NCBI GenBank assembly: GCA_022763065.1 | Contig: JALEGH010000065.1 | Span: 1-33,084 of the forward strand | Length of the DNA: 33,084 bases | DNA from: Alphaproteobacteria bacterium | GTDB lineage: Bacteria > Pseudomonadota > Alphaproteobacteria > Micavibrionales > Micavibrionaceae | Direction of reading: 5' to 3' | Shown: in pieces, positions 1 to 9,289 of the stretch | Numbering within the stretch: the stretch's first letter is position 1 | How the letters are laid out: every line of letters begins with the position of its first letter | Position numbers and translations under genes: made by a program | The notes under the pieces: generated by a model | What the model was told of the DNA's origin: nothing | What the model saw: the letters and a program-made list of their open reading frames with translations, nothing else | Database searches by the model: none

Positions 1-183
1 AACGCATTAGGTGTTGATTTTTCAAAAGAAACCGGAGGACGAAGAGTCGTTCCCGGGTATTTGTCCGGCGCATGGGAATCCGCAATCAGCATGTGGCCAG
101 TGGAAAATGAGAAAAGAGTGTTGGAAGTCTATAAGGATGTACGGCGGATGGTAGACAGTGCTTATAGTCACAATATGAAATAA
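1..183 (+). CDS. C-terminal fragment of an unidentified protein (5' end outside window)
   Basis: Frame 1 is open from base 1 to TAA at 181-183 (NALGVDFSKETGGRRVVPGYLSGAWESAISMWPVENEKRVLEVYKDVRRMVDSAYSHNMK*); followed by a terminator-like hairpin. Confidence 0.6.
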   Translation, partial: NALGVDFSKETGGRRVVPGYLSGAWESAISMWPVENEKRVLEVYKDVRRMVDSAYSHNMK

Positions 184-245
184 ACTTCTTGCAAAAGCCC
201 TTCAAACCTCCTATAAAACCTACAAATACCTGAGATTGAAGTCTG

Positions 246-273
246 GGTGGGTCCAAAAGACCCGCCTTTTTTG
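246..273 (+). terminator. Rho-independent terminator
   Basis: GGTGGGTC-caaaa-GACCCGCC stem (one G-U wobble) followed by TTTTTT. Confidence 0.75.
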
Positions 274-305
274 TTACTTAAGTCTCAACAGAATAAGGAA
301 TAAAA

Positions 306-824
306 ATGCGTCTAAGCGCACTTGAACAAAGAATATATGAGATAGCCGCTCCGGTTCTTGAGGGTCTGGGCTTTGACCTGCTGTGGGTGGAATATAAGAG
401 CGATATTTTAGGCATTTTTGCCGAAAACCCGCAAACCGGCAAATTAACCCTTGATGAATGTACAGCTATTAGTCGGGAGCTTTCCCCTACCCTCGAAGTG
501 GAGGACCCGATTGAAGGCGCTTACCGCCTTGAGGTCAGTTCAGCCGGGATTGACCGCCCACTTTTGCGTGAAAGCGATTATGAGCGCTTTAAGGGATTAG
601 AGGCGAAAATCGAAATTGATCCCCCTTTGGAAGAAGGTCAAAAACGCTTTCGGGGGCGCTTAGAAGGGTTTGAAAATGGCCTTATTCAGCTCAAAACAGA
701 TCAGGGAATGGTAGACTTACCCTTCAATGACGTATATAAAGCAAAGCTGGTCATGAATGACGCACTTATGGAGCATACGAAAGCTTTGGAAGAGAACGCT
801 GAAAACAAGGTTCATATAATTTAA
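306..824 (+). CDS. rimP: Ribosome maturation factor RimP
   Basis: 172 aa; EVEDPIEGAYRLEVSSAGIDRPL motif typical of RimP; immediately upstream of nusA. Confidence 0.95.
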   Translation: MRLSALEQRIYEIAAPVLEGLGFDLLWVEYKSDILGIFAENPQTGKLTLDECTAISRELSPTLEVEDPIEGAYRLEVSSAGIDRPLLRESDYERFKGLEAKIEIDPPLEEGQKRFRGRLEGFENGLIQLKTDQGMVDLPFNDVYKAKLVMNDALMEHTKALEENAENKVHII

Positions 825-879
825 GATTTTAGATTAAAAAACTTATTTAACATTTTGAAAACATAAGGAAAAATAGATC

Positions 880-2469
880 ATGGAAATGTTACAAGTGGCC
901 GATGCCGTTGCCCGTGAAAAAAATATTGATCGCGAGATTGTTATTGTCGCTATGGAGGAAGCCATTCAAAAGGCCGGCCGTTCCAAATATGGTTATGACC
1001 ATGATATCCGCGCCCATATTGATCGCAAGAATGGTCAAATTGACCTGAAGCGCTACCGCGAAGTTGTGGAGAGTATCGAAGAAGAAGACGAAGAAGAAGT
1101 ACGTAAGCTCACATTAGAGCAAGCACAGCGCGAGAAAAAAGACGCCAAAGTGGGTGATTTCCTGATTGATGAGCTTCCACCACTTGATTTTGGCCGTATT
1201 GCTGCCCAGACCGCCAAGCAGGTAATTGTGCAAAAAGTACGCGAGGCCGAACGCGCCCGCCAATATGAGGAATTCAAAGACCGCGTTGGTGAAGTCATTA
1301 ACGGCGTTGTTAAACGTGTTGAGTACGGCAATGTGACCATTGATATCGGTAGCGGTCGTGCAGAAGCGCTTTTGCGTCGTGAGGAATGCCTGCCGCGTGA
1401 GCATTTCAAAAACGGAGAGCGCGTGCGCGCCTATATCTATGATGTACGCGAAGAGATGCGCGGACCGCAGATTTTTGCCTCCCGCTCACACCCTGACTTT
1501 TTGGCTAAACTCTTCACACAAGAAGTACCTGAAATTTATGACGGTCTGATTGAGATTAAAGCCGTTGCCCGCGATCCGGGAAGCCGTGCAAAAATTTCTG
1601 TTTTGTCCCGTGATGGTGCGCTCGACCCTGTTGGTGCCTGTGTTGGTATGCGCGGAAGCCGTGTCCAAGCGGTTGTGAATGAGCTTCAGGGCGAAAAAAT
1701 TGACATTATTCCTTGGACAGAAGATTTAGGGAGTTTCATCATCTCCGCCCTTCAGCCTGCTGCTGTGGCCAAAGTGGTCATGGATGAAGAGAAAAAGCGC
1801 ATGGATGTGGTGGTGCCGGAAGATCAACTCTCCCTCGCCATTGGGCGTCGCGGTCAGAATGTCCGCCTTGCCTCCATGCTGGTAGGTTGGGAAATCGACA
1901 TCATGACCGAAGAGGAAGAAGCCACCCGCCGCGCCGAAGAATTTCAGACCAGATCCGATCTATTCATTGGTGGTCTGGACGTGGATGAAATGATTGCACA
2001 GCTTTTGATCGCCGAAGGCTTTACATCCATTCGGGAGCTGGCTGAAACCCCGCTTGAAGAGATGACCGAGATTGAAGGTTTTGATGAAGATATCGGGCAA
2101 GAGCTGATCAACCGTGCCGTTGCATGGGTTGAAGCACAAGCCAAAGAGCTGGAAGAAAAACGCACAGAACTCGGCATTCAAGATGACCTCATGGAGTTTG
2201 AAGGCTTAACGCCTGAGATGATTATGAAGCTTGGTGAGAATGAAGTGAAATCGCGCGATGATCTCGCTGATCTCGCCACAGATGAGCTCATGGAAATTAT
2301 GGGTGAAGGCTTTATGAAAGAACGCGAGGCCGAAGCCCTCATCATGAAGGCGCGTGAACACTGGTTTGCCGAAGAAGATGCCAAGAATGATAATGCGCAA
2401 GAAGAAACAGCAACAACTGATGAAGGAGCAGAAGGAGAAATGCCTACTGAAGCTGCTTCCAATGGATAG
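880..2469 (+). CDS. nusA: Transcription termination/antitermination protein NusA
   Basis: 529 aa; S1 and KH regions (CVGMRGSRVQAVVNELQGEKIDII, AIGRRGQNVRLAS) and C-terminal HhH-like repeats. Confidence 0.97.
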   Translation: MEMLQVADAVAREKNIDREIVIVAMEEAIQKAGRSKYGYDHDIRAHIDRKNGQIDLKRYREVVESIEEEDEEEVRKLTLEQAQREKKDAKVGDFLIDELPPLDFGRIAAQTAKQVIVQKVREAERARQYEEFKDRVGEVINGVVKRVEYGNVTIDIGSGRAEALLRREECLPREHFKNGERVRAYIYDVREEMRGPQIFASRSHPDFLAKLFTQEVPEIYDGLIEIKAVARDPGSRAKISVLSRDGALDPVGACVGMRGSRVQAVVNELQGEKIDIIPWTEDLGSFIISALQPAAVAKVVMDEEKKRMDVVVPEDQLSLAIGRRGQNVRLASMLVGWEIDIMTEEEEATRRAEEFQTRSDLFIGGLDVDEMIAQLLIAEGFTSIRELAETPLEEMTEIEGFDEDIGQELINRAVAWVEAQAKELEEKRTELGIQDDLMEFEGLTPEMIMKLGENEVKSRDDLADLATDELMEIMGEGFMKEREAEALIMKAREHWFAEEDAKNDNAQEETATTDEGAEGEMPTEAASNG

Positions 2470-2601
2470 TTAAAACCAAATCCTGACTTCACTCTTTGCT
2501 TGGAGGTTCGGATTTGGTGCAAATAGCAAAAGGTTCAAAAGAGCCGAATGCGATGAACACAAGCAAAACCGAACCGAAAAATAAAAAGGTAAAGCGGAAA
2601 A

Positions 2602-5067
2602 ATGAGTGAAGAAAAAAAACAAGATGAGTCTCCAAAGAAGAAAACTCTGGGCTTGAAAGGCGGAACCTTAAGCCTTAAAGGTGGCGCTGCGGCAAAGACA
2701 GCACCAAGCGGCGGAGGAACAGTCGTTGAGGTACGGCGTAAACGCTCTGCTGGTCGCGGCGCGGTTCAAACACCCGATCACGCCGCCCCTACAACTCCTC
2801 TTGCCAAAGAGCAAAGCGAGCTGGAAAAGCTCACCTCCGAAGAACGCGAAGCGCGCGCCAAAGCGCTGAAAGAGGCACTTGCCAATGATGGTGTCAGCGA
2901 TTCCGCTTTGCCGCCTCCTCCTACCAAGGGGCTATCCAAGGTCGAGCAGCAAAAAGAGGAAAATATTCAGGATGCGCGCGCGCGGGAGCTCGCCGAACTG
3001 GAGCGCATTGAAGCAGAAGAAAAAGCGCGCGCCGCCGCCGCAGACGCAGAAAATCAACAAAGATTTAGGCAACAACAAACAACAGCTCCGGCGCTGAAAC
3101 AAGCCGAAGAGCGTGATAAACTTAAAAAGCCTACACGCACGCCTCGCACATCTGAGCGCCGCCGCGGCGGTAAAATTACTGTGACGCAAGTGCTCAATAA
3201 TGAGTATGACCGTGATCGGGGTATGTCCTTGGCCGCGCAAAAACGCGCACGGGAAAAAGCTCGCTTGGCCTCACAAGGCCCTAAAGAGCCTGCCCAAAAA
3301 GTCTACCGTGAAGTGACCATCCCTGAAACCATCACGGTTCAAGAACTTGCCAACCGGATGACGGAGCGTGGCGCCGATGTCATTAAGACGCTTATGGGAC
3401 TTGGTGTCATGGCCACTATCAACCAGATTATTGATGCCGATACGGCGGAGCTTGTTGTTGAAGAGTTCGGCCACAAAATCAAGCGCGTCACCGAGGCTGA
3501 TGTTGAAGAAGGACTGGAAGGAATTGAAGATAAAGCAGAAGACCTCAAACCCCGCCCCCCTGTTGTGACCATCATGGGGCATGTGGATCACGGGAAAACC
3601 TCCCTTCTTGATGCGCTGCGTCAAACCGATGTTGTGGCTGGAGAAGCCGGAGGCATTACCCAACATATTGGAGCCTATCAGATCGAAGTTGAATCAGGTG
3701 ATAAGGTTACATTTCTGGATACGCCGGGCCACGCCGCCTTTACTGAAATGCGTGCGCGCGGTGCCAATGTCACGGACATCGTTGTGCTGGTCGTATCAGC
3801 TGCAGACAGCATCATGCCCCAAACCATTGAGGCAATTAACCACGCCAAGGCTGCGGAAGTGCCGATCATAGTTGCGGTCAACAAGATAGATTTACCGGAC
3901 GCGGAACCTTACAAGGTGAAACAAGACCTCCTACAACATGAAGTCATCCCTGAGGATATGGGTGGTGATGTGCAATGTATCGAGGTTTCTGCCATTCAAA
4001 AAACCAATCTTGATAAGCTGGTTGAAGCTATTTTGCTTCAGGCGGAATTGCTGGAGCTCAAGGCCAATCCGGACCGCGATGCACAAGGTGCAGTCGTTGA
4101 AGCCAAAATGGAACCGGGGCGCGGGTCTGTCGCCACTATTTTGGTTCAAAACGGTACGCTTAAAGTCGGTGATACATTCGTTGTCGGCTCTGAGACCGGA
4201 CGTGTGCGCGCACTCATTAATGATAAAGGCGAGCAAATCCAAGAGGCCATTCCGGGTCTCCCTGTCGAGGTTTTAGGGCTCAACGGCACACCGGATGCCG
4301 GAGATATCCTCAATGTTGCAGATGAATCGAAGGCCCGCGAAATTGCGCAATACCGTCAGCGCCAAAAACGCGACATACAGGCCGTTGCTGCCGCCTCAGG
4401 CCGCACCATGGAAAGCATGCTGGCCGCCGCCAAAGAAGGTGAAAAGCAAACGCTTTCTGTTGTGATTAAGGGGGATGTTCACGGCTCCGTTGAAGCTATC
4501 ATCGGTTCCTTGAACAAACTCACCGAAGATAATGACGAGCTGGCCATTCAGGTCCTTCACTCCGGAGTTGGAGGAATTACTGAGTCTGATGTCACACTGG
4601 CCGGAGCCTCAAACGCTCTTCTCATCGGCTTTAATGTGCGCGCCAATGCGCAAGCGCGTGAGCAAGCGCAGCGTGATGCTTTGAACATTCGCTATTATAA
4701 CGTGATTTATGATGTCATTGACGACGCGAAAGCCATTCTGGGCGGCATGCTGGCCCCTGAAGAACGTGAAGAATATCTTGGTCACGCCGAAATCCGCGAA
4801 GTCTTCCATATCTCCAAATACGGCAACATTGCCGGATGTATGGTCACAACAGGCATGGTCAAACGCGGTGCCAAAGTCCGCTTGTTGCGCGATGATGTGG
4901 TGATCCATGAAGGCACACTCAAAACACTCAAGCGCTTCAAAGACGAAGTCAAAGAAGTTAAAGAGGGTATGGAATGCGGTATGGCCTTTGAAAATTACGA
5001 CGACATCAAAGAAAAAGACGTTATTGAATGCTATGAAATCGTCGAAGAAGCGAGAACATTGGAATAA
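2602..5067 (+). CDS. infB: Translation initiation factor IF-2
   Basis: 821 aa; GTPase motifs [36 protein letters not shown]. Confidence 0.98.
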   Translation: MSEEKKQDESPKKKTLGLKGGTLSLKGGAAAKTAPSGGGTVVEVRRKRSAGRGAVQTPDHAAPTTPLAKEQSELEKLTSEEREARAKALKEALANDGVSDSALPPPPTKGLSKVEQQKEENIQDARARELAELERIEAEEKARAAAADAENQQRFRQQQTTAPALKQAEERDKLKKPTRTPRTSERRRGGKITVTQVLNNEYDRDRGMSLAAQKRAREKARLASQGPKEPAQKVYREVTIPETITVQELANRMTERGADVIKTLMGLGVMATINQIIDADTAELVVEEFGHKIKRVTEADVEEGLEGIEDKAEDLKPRPPVVTIMGHVDHGKTSLLDALRQTDVVAGEAGGITQHIGAYQIEVESGDKVTFLDTPGHAAFTEMRARGANVTDIVVLVVSAADSIMPQTIEAINHAKAAEVPIIVAVNKIDLPDAEPYKVKQDLLQHEVIPEDMGGDVQCIEVSAIQKTNLDKLVEAILLQAELLELKANPDRDAQGAVVEAKMEPGRGSVATILVQNGTLKVGDTFVVGSETGRVRALINDKGEQIQEAIPGLPVEVLGLNGTPDAGDILNVADESKAREIAQYRQRQKRDIQAVAAASGRTMESMLAAAKEGEKQTLSVVIKGDVHGSVEAIIGSLNKLTEDNDELAIQVLHSGVGGITESDVTLAGASNALLIGFNVRANAQAREQAQRDALNIRYYNVIYDVIDDAKAILGGMLAPEEREEYLGHAEIREVFHISKYGNIAGCMVTTGMVKRGAKVRLLRDDVVIHEGTLKTLKRFKDEVKEVKEGMECGMAFENYDDIKEKDVIECYEIVEEARTLE

Positions 5068-5073
5068 ATCGTG

Positions 5074-5199
5074 CTGTCATCCCGTTGGTATGAGCGAAGC
5101 GAATTGACACGAACGGGATTCAGAGAAGAAGTTCAGCAAAGCTGAACACACATGGATCCCCGCCGTTTATATTTTCTACGCAAATCGCGGGGATGACAG
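5074..5199. repeat. Intergenic palindromic repeat element (three stem-loops, inverted ends)
   Basis: Ends CTGTCATCCC (5074-5083) and GGGATGACAG (5190-5199) are perfect inverted repeats; internal stems CCCGTT/AACGGG, GTTCAGC-aaa-GCTGAAC and ATCCCCGC/GCGGGGAT. Confidence 0.8.
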
Positions 5200-5233
5200 A
5201 CTTAGGTAAACGGGTATTAAATTAAAAAACAAA

Positions 5234-5614
5234 ATGCAAAATAACGGTCCATCACAAAGACAACTCCGTGTCGGAGAGCAATTGCGGCATATCATTGCCG
5301 AGACGATGAGCCGTGGGCATTTTCATGAAGCAATCCTGTTGGATGCGGGCAACAATATCACAGTGACGGAGGTGCGCCCCTCCCCTGACCTCAAACAGGC
5401 CACAGCCTATGTCATTTCACTGGGCGGGCTTCAAATGGATGAGCTTTTACCCGCGCTCAATAACAGCGCCAGCATCTTTCAAAAAGACATCAACGCCAAT
5501 TCTAATCTGAAATTCACGCCGAAAGTCCGGTTCAAAGAAGACACCTCCTTCGAAAATGTTCAAAAACTCGATGAAATTTTGAGCAATATCCAATATTCAG
5601 ATCAAGAAAAATAG
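5234..5614 (+). CDS. rbfA: Ribosome-binding factor A
   Basis: 126 aa; SQRQLRVGEQLRHIIAE...ITVTEVRPSPDLKQATAYV; position between infB and truB. Confidence 0.95.
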   Translation: MQNNGPSQRQLRVGEQLRHIIAETMSRGHFHEAILLDAGNNITVTEVRPSPDLKQATAYVISLGGLQMDELLPALNNSASIFQKDINANSNLKFTPKVRFKEDTSFENVQKLDEILSNIQYSDQEK

Positions 5615-5630
5615 TTTTTCATATTTTTAC

Positions 5631-5659
5631 TTGACATAGAACGCTCCCCTTCGTAGCCT
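5631..5659 (+). promoter_or_regulatory. Putative sigma70-type promoter for small membrane protein cluster
   Basis: TTGACA (5631-5636), 17-bp spacer, weak -10 TAGCCT (5654-5659). Confidence 0.35.
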
Positions 5660-5699
5660 TCGGCTTGAATTCAATTATTTAAGGCAAAGGGAAACTACT

Positions 5700-5984
5700 A
5701 TGAAACATGTATTCAAGGCTGCAGCATGTATTGCTGGTGCTACAACTTCTGCTCTTTCCGCTATTTTTCTGCATAGTGCATTACCGGGTAACTGTGGCGG
5801 AAGCTGGATAAATCTCTGCCCAAGAATCTCAGATATGAGTTTTACCGTTCCTACAGTTACAGTTTTTTTCGTCGGAGCAGCGTTATTTGCAATTGGTTAC
5901 CGGAACCCCAAAGAGGGTGAAAAAACCGTTCGTGAAAAACTGGCCGATTATTTGGACCCGCAAAACCCCCCTCCGCAACCCTAA
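5700..5984 (+). CDS. Small membrane protein, paralogue 1 (two predicted TM segments, PGNC motif)
   Basis: 94 aa; MKHVFKAAACIAGATTSALSAIFLHSALPGNCGG, two hydrophobic stretches; similar to ORF at 6214. Confidence 0.75.
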   Translation: MKHVFKAAACIAGATTSALSAIFLHSALPGNCGGSWINLCPRISDMSFTVPTVTVFFVGAALFAIGYRNPKEGEKTVREKLADYLDPQNPPPQP

Positions 5985-6004
5985 GAGCAAAAGGAAAGAA
6001 AATT

Positions 6005-6217
6005 ATGAGTACTGTATTTAACTTCGTTGCTGCCTATGTCGGAGCCGCAACTTTTGGAGCAACGGCCACAGCCGCATGCCTTGCACCTCACTTAACACTG
6101 GAAATGGGTGCCTATATGGCCCTCGGGTTTGCTTCTTTTGCTCTGGGCTATACGCGATCCTTTGGCAGCGGAAACCTAAAGAAAACAGTAGCCAAATTTT
6201 TGAGAGCAACGTTATGA
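6005..6217 (+). CDS. Small membrane protein, paralogue 2
   Basis: 70 aa; C-terminal GY(x5)GN.KKTVAKFL resembles GY(x5)GEKTVREKLADYL of paralogue 1; overlaps next gene by ATGA. Confidence 0.7.
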   Translation: MSTVFNFVAAYVGAATFGATATAACLAPHLTLEMGAYMALGFASFALGYTRSFGSGNLKKTVAKFLRATL

Positions 6218-6492
6218 GCGAAATGAAACATGTATTCAAAATTGCAGCTTGTATTATAGGCGGGGGCGGAGTCGCCTTAACTTCTCTGGAAAAAGTGTGG
6301 AACTCCATTCCCGGCAATTGCGCTGGTACGGCCTGCCCTGACCCTACTAATAAGAGCCTCTGGCTCGGCGCTCTCGTTGCTGGTGTTTGTATATATACCA
6401 AAGGGTTGTATGATATTTACAATACCAAAGACTATAACGCAGAACAAATACGCGCAGAAAAATCAGACGTAACCAAACCTCCTTCCCCTTAA
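6214..6492 (+). CDS. Small membrane protein, paralogue 3
   Basis: Start trimmed from the supplied 6076 ORF to ATG 6214 (ATGA overlap with previous stop): MSEMKHVFKIAACIIGGGGVALTSLEKVWNSIPGNCAGTACPDP...; N-terminus near-identical to paralogue 1. Confidence 0.75.
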   Translation: MSEMKHVFKIAACIIGGGGVALTSLEKVWNSIPGNCAGTACPDPTNKSLWLGALVAGVCIYTKGLYDIYNTKDYNAEQIRAEKSDVTKPPSP

Positions 6493-6511
6493 ATCAAATC
6501 TGCCTCAAATC

Positions 6512-7486
6512 ATGGCACGTCGTAAAAAAGGTCTCAAAATCAATGGCTGGATCAACCTGCATAAGCCGGTTGGAGTAACGTCCACGCGGGCCGTTGGCAA
6601 GATACGGCGCGCCTTGAATGCGCAGAAGGTTGGTCATGGCGGCACGTTAGACCCCCTTGCCTCTGGCGTTCTTCCTATTGCCTTGGGCGAAGCAACCAAG
6701 ACGGTCAATTTTATTCAAGACGCGTTTAAAACTTATGAGTTCGAAGTTACGTGGGGAGAACAGCGCAGCACAGATGATGCCGAAGGGGAGGTCATTCATT
6801 CCTCCGACAAGCGGCCAAGCGAAGAAGAAATCACCGCCATCCTCCCGCGCTTTATGGGTGAGATAGTACAAACTCCACCCCAATTCTCCGCCATTAAAAT
6901 CAATGGAGAGCGTGCCTATGACATTGCCCGCGATGGTGAGCAAGTAGAGATTAAATCACGAAAAGTATATATTGAGAGCTTTTCTATTCTGCCTCAGGCG
7001 GGCAGGCCCGCTACGGCTAGGCAAAATAAAACTTCGTTTCGTATAACATGCGGAAAAGGCACCTATATCCGCTCTCTGGCGCGTGATATGGGCGAGATTC
7101 TGGGCTGTTATGGCTATATTTCCAGCCTTAAACGCACAAAAGTCGGCCCTTTAGAGCTTAAAAATGCGATTTCACTGGACATTTTCCAAAAAATGATTGA
7201 TAACCCTTCCCAAGATGAAGACACGCGCAGCGTTGTCCTCCCCCTTCAGACCGTCCTGGACGACATCCCGGCTCTGGCCTTGAAGGATCAGGAGGCATCA
7301 TCGGTGAAGAATGGAAACCATATTTCATTTCTTTCCAAGCCCGATCTTAACCGCCTTGAGGCCCTTGGGATTGATTGGAAATCGGATGAAATCACGACCG
7401 CTTTGGCAACCTATGACGGAAATGCCCTAGCCATGGTTGAGATAGAAGGTGCCCAAATTCACCCTGTTCGAGTCTTCAATATGTAA
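6512..7486 (+). CDS. truB: tRNA pseudouridine(55) synthase TruB
   Basis: 324 aa; GWINLHKPVGVTSTRAV, GHGGTLDPLASGVLPIALGEATK, CGKGTYIRSLARDMG. Confidence 0.97.
   Translation: MARRKKGLKINGWINLHKPVGVTSTRAVGKIRRALNAQKVGHGGTLDPLASGVLPIALGEATKTVNFIQDAFKTYEFEVTWGEQRSTDDAEGEVIHSSDKRPSEEEITAILPRFMGEIVQTPPQFSAIKINGERAYDIARDGEQVEIKSRKVYIESFSILPQAGRPATARQNKTSFRITCGKGTYIRSLARDMGEILGCYGYISSLKRTKVGPLELKNAISLDIFQKMIDNPSQDEDTRSVVLPLQTVLDDIPALALKDQEASSVKNGNHISFLSKPDLNRLEALGIDWKSDEITTALATYDGNALAMVEIEGAQIHPVRVFNM
6991..7022. repeat. GC-rich palindromic mini-element embedded in truB coding sequence
   Basis: GCCTCAG-GCGGGC-AG-GCCCGC-TACGGCT-AGGC: perfect 6-bp inner stem (6998-7003/7006-7011) and 4-bp outer arms. 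Confidence 0.6.
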
Positions 7487-7494
7487 CTTTTTTG

Positions 7495-7588
7495 TTCAAG
7501 CCCACAACCCCGGCCTAAAGGCCGTGTCGGGTTTGAACGGAACAATTTTTCAAACTCGGGCGGCCGAAGCGACGGTTGCAGGCTTGAA
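7495..7588 (+). promoter_or_regulatory. Candidate structured 5' leader of rpsO
   Basis: Outer stem TTCAAGCCcaCAACC (7495-7509)/GGTTGcaGGCTTGAA (7574-7588); internal CGGCC-taaa-GGCCG (7511-7524); CGGGTTTGAA/TTCAAACTCG stem with one wobble (approx. 7528-7558). Confidence 0.6.
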
Positions 7589-7611
7589 AACAAATAAAGA
7601 AGGAGATTACG

Positions 7612-7881
7612 ATGTCGATTAGCACTGAAAGAAAAGCAGAAGTTATTGAAGAATACGCCACCAAAAAAGGCGATACAGGTTCCCCGGAGGTTCAGGTAGC
7701 GATCCTGACAGAGCGGATTAATAACCTGTCTGAGCACATGAAAACCAACAAAAAAGATTTTGGCTCCCGCCGTGGTCTTTTGGCTATGGTCGCGCAGCGC
7801 CGTAAGCTTTTGGATTACCTGAAAGAAAATGATGAAGGCCGCTATAGCGACCTTATCAAACGCTTAGGCATCCGCCGTTAA
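7612..7881 (+). CDS. rpsO: 30S ribosomal protein S15
   Basis: 89 aa; [51 protein letters not shown]. Confidence 0.99.
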   Translation: MSISTERKAEVIEEYATKKGDTGSPEVQVAILTERINNLSEHMKTNKKDFGSRRGLLAMVAQRRKLLDYLKENDEGRYSDLIKRLGIRR

Positions 7882-7903
7882 AGAAAATTCGAAGAAATTA
7901 CCG

Positions 7904-7933
7904 AAAAAACCGGCTCAACCGGCCGGTTTTTTT
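7904..7933. terminator. Bidirectional Rho-independent terminator between rpsO and ppa
   Basis: AAAAAACCGG...CCGGTTTTTTT with A-tract and T-tract on both sides between convergent genes. Confidence 0.85.
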
Positions 7934-8459
7934 ATTTTTTGGCGCGTTCAATCCCCTCTTCAATCAAACGCCGTGCTTCGCTAGCGTCACCCCATTTGCC
8001 AATCTTGACCCATTTATCCTTTTCAAGGTCTTTATAATGGGTGAAGAAATGCTCAATCTGTTCGCGCAAAATCGGGCGAAGGTCCGTATATTCCTCAACA
8101 TCTGCGTGATAAGGGAAAAGCTTTGATACCGGACGCGCGATAATCTTTTCATCCAGACCACCATCATCTTCCATCATCATCACGCCAATAGGACGCACCG
8201 AAATCACGGCACCGGGCATTACGGGCGTATTTCCTACCACAAGCACATCTACCGGATCTCCATCTTCGGAAAGCGTATGAGGAATGAACCCATAATTACC
8301 CGGATAGCGCATCGGCGTGTGTAAAAAACGGTCCACAAAAATAGCACCGGATTCCTTATCCAGCTCATATTTCACTGGCGGTCCCCCCATCGGATTTTCA
8401 ATGATGGTATTGACCTGATGCGGCGGGTTATCGCCAATAGAAACCCTTGATATATCCAT
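7932..8459 (-). CDS. ppa: Inorganic pyrophosphatase (family I)
   Basis: 175 aa; [34 protein letters not shown] signature. Confidence 0.97.
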   Translation of the reverse strand: MDISRVSIGDNPPHQVNTIIENPMGGPPVKYELDKESGAIFVDRFLHTPMRYPGNYGFIPHTLSEDGDPVDVLVVGNTPVMPGAVISVRPIGVMMMEDDGGLDEKIIARPVSKLFPYHADVEEYTDLRPILREQIEHFFTHYKDLEKDKWVKIGKWGDASEARRLIEEGIERAKK

Positions 8460-8493
8460 GTCTAAATCCTTTTATTGAACGAACAAAAGGTAT

Positions 8494-8561
8494 AACCACC
8501 AAGACGCCAAGACACAAAGAAATTTTTAATAAAATCTTGGTGACTTCGTGCCTTGGTGATT
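8494..8561. repeat. CACCAAGACGCCAAGAC-type imperfect inverted repeat
   Basis: ACCACCAAGACGCCAAGACACAAAGA...TCTTGGTGACTTCGTGCCTTGGTGAT between gpmA and ppa. Confidence 0.65.
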
Positions 8562-8567
8562 TAAATA

Positions 8568-9191
8568 TTATTTAAGCGTATAACGTTTGAGAATCTTGCC
8601 GTTTTCAATTTCAAAAACTACGGGAACGCCAGTCTCCATTTCAGCAGAATTAATTGTTTCAGGTGTTTCGGCACCAAGGATAATCAGCATCGCGCGAAGA
8701 GAGTTTCCATGAGCAGCAATAAGGACATTCTTCCCCTCTTCCACCATTGGTTTAATATGAGCTTCGTAATAAGGGCGCACACGCTTTTCCACCACATCTT
8801 GCAAGCATTCTCCGCCCGGTGGCGGCGTGTCATAGGACCTGCGCCAGATATGCACTTGATCTGCCCCGAATTTTTCGCGCGTTTCATCCTTGTTCAGCCC
8901 TGTGAGGTCGCCGTAATCGCGCTCCCGCAGATCATCATGATAAACCATACTTTCCAGCAATTCGGCCTGCCCGGCTTCTTTCAAAGCCAATTCCGCCGTT
9001 TCATTGGCACGTTTGAGCGTGCTTGTAAAAACCTGATCGAACCGGATATTGGCGTCTTTAAGAAGTTTTCCGGCATTTTTGGCCTCCTCTATCCCCTTTT
9101 CGGTCAATTCGACATCCTTAAAGCCCGTAAAACGGTTGGCTAAATTCCATTCAGACTGGCCATGACGCAGCAATACAAGATAGTTAGGCAT
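8568..9191 (-). CDS. gpmA: 2,3-bisphosphoglycerate-dependent phosphoglycerate mutase
   Basis: 207 aa; LLRHGQSEWNLANRFTGF, LRERDYGDLTGLNK, AAHGNSLRA. Confidence 0.95.
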   Translation of the reverse strand: MPNYLVLLRHGQSEWNLANRFTGFKDVELTEKGIEEAKNAGKLLKDANIRFDQVFTSTLKRANETAELALKEAGQAELLESMVYHDDLRERDYGDLTGLNKDETREKFGADQVHIWRRSYDTPPPGGECLQDVVEKRVRPYYEAHIKPMVEEGKNVLIAAHGNSLRAMLIILGAETPETINSAEMETGVPVVFEIENGKILKRYTLK

Positions 9192-9289
9192 AAGTTCCTC
9201 TTCTCATTAAAATCTTTGACTTTCCGGCGCAATCATGCCATTAAATACGCCGTGTGAAAAGCGCCTTTGGTTGTTTTTAAAGAACATCA

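Noticed and set aside
3271-3666. 131-aa minus-strand ORF inside infB
   Set aside because: Antisense to the IF-2 coding region; no independent RBS or family resemblance.
6076-6213. N-terminal extension of the third small membrane protein ORF as supplied
   Set aside because: It overlaps paralogue 2 out of frame; ATG 6214 gives an N-terminus matching paralogue 1.
6018-6401. 127-aa minus-strand ORF opposite the small membrane protein cluster
   Set aside because: The plus-strand ORFs show paralogy, ATGA coupling and TM patterns; the antisense ORF has none of these supports.
8709-9143. 144-aa plus-strand ORF opposite gpmA
   Set aside because: Shadow of a clear phosphoglycerate mutase gene.
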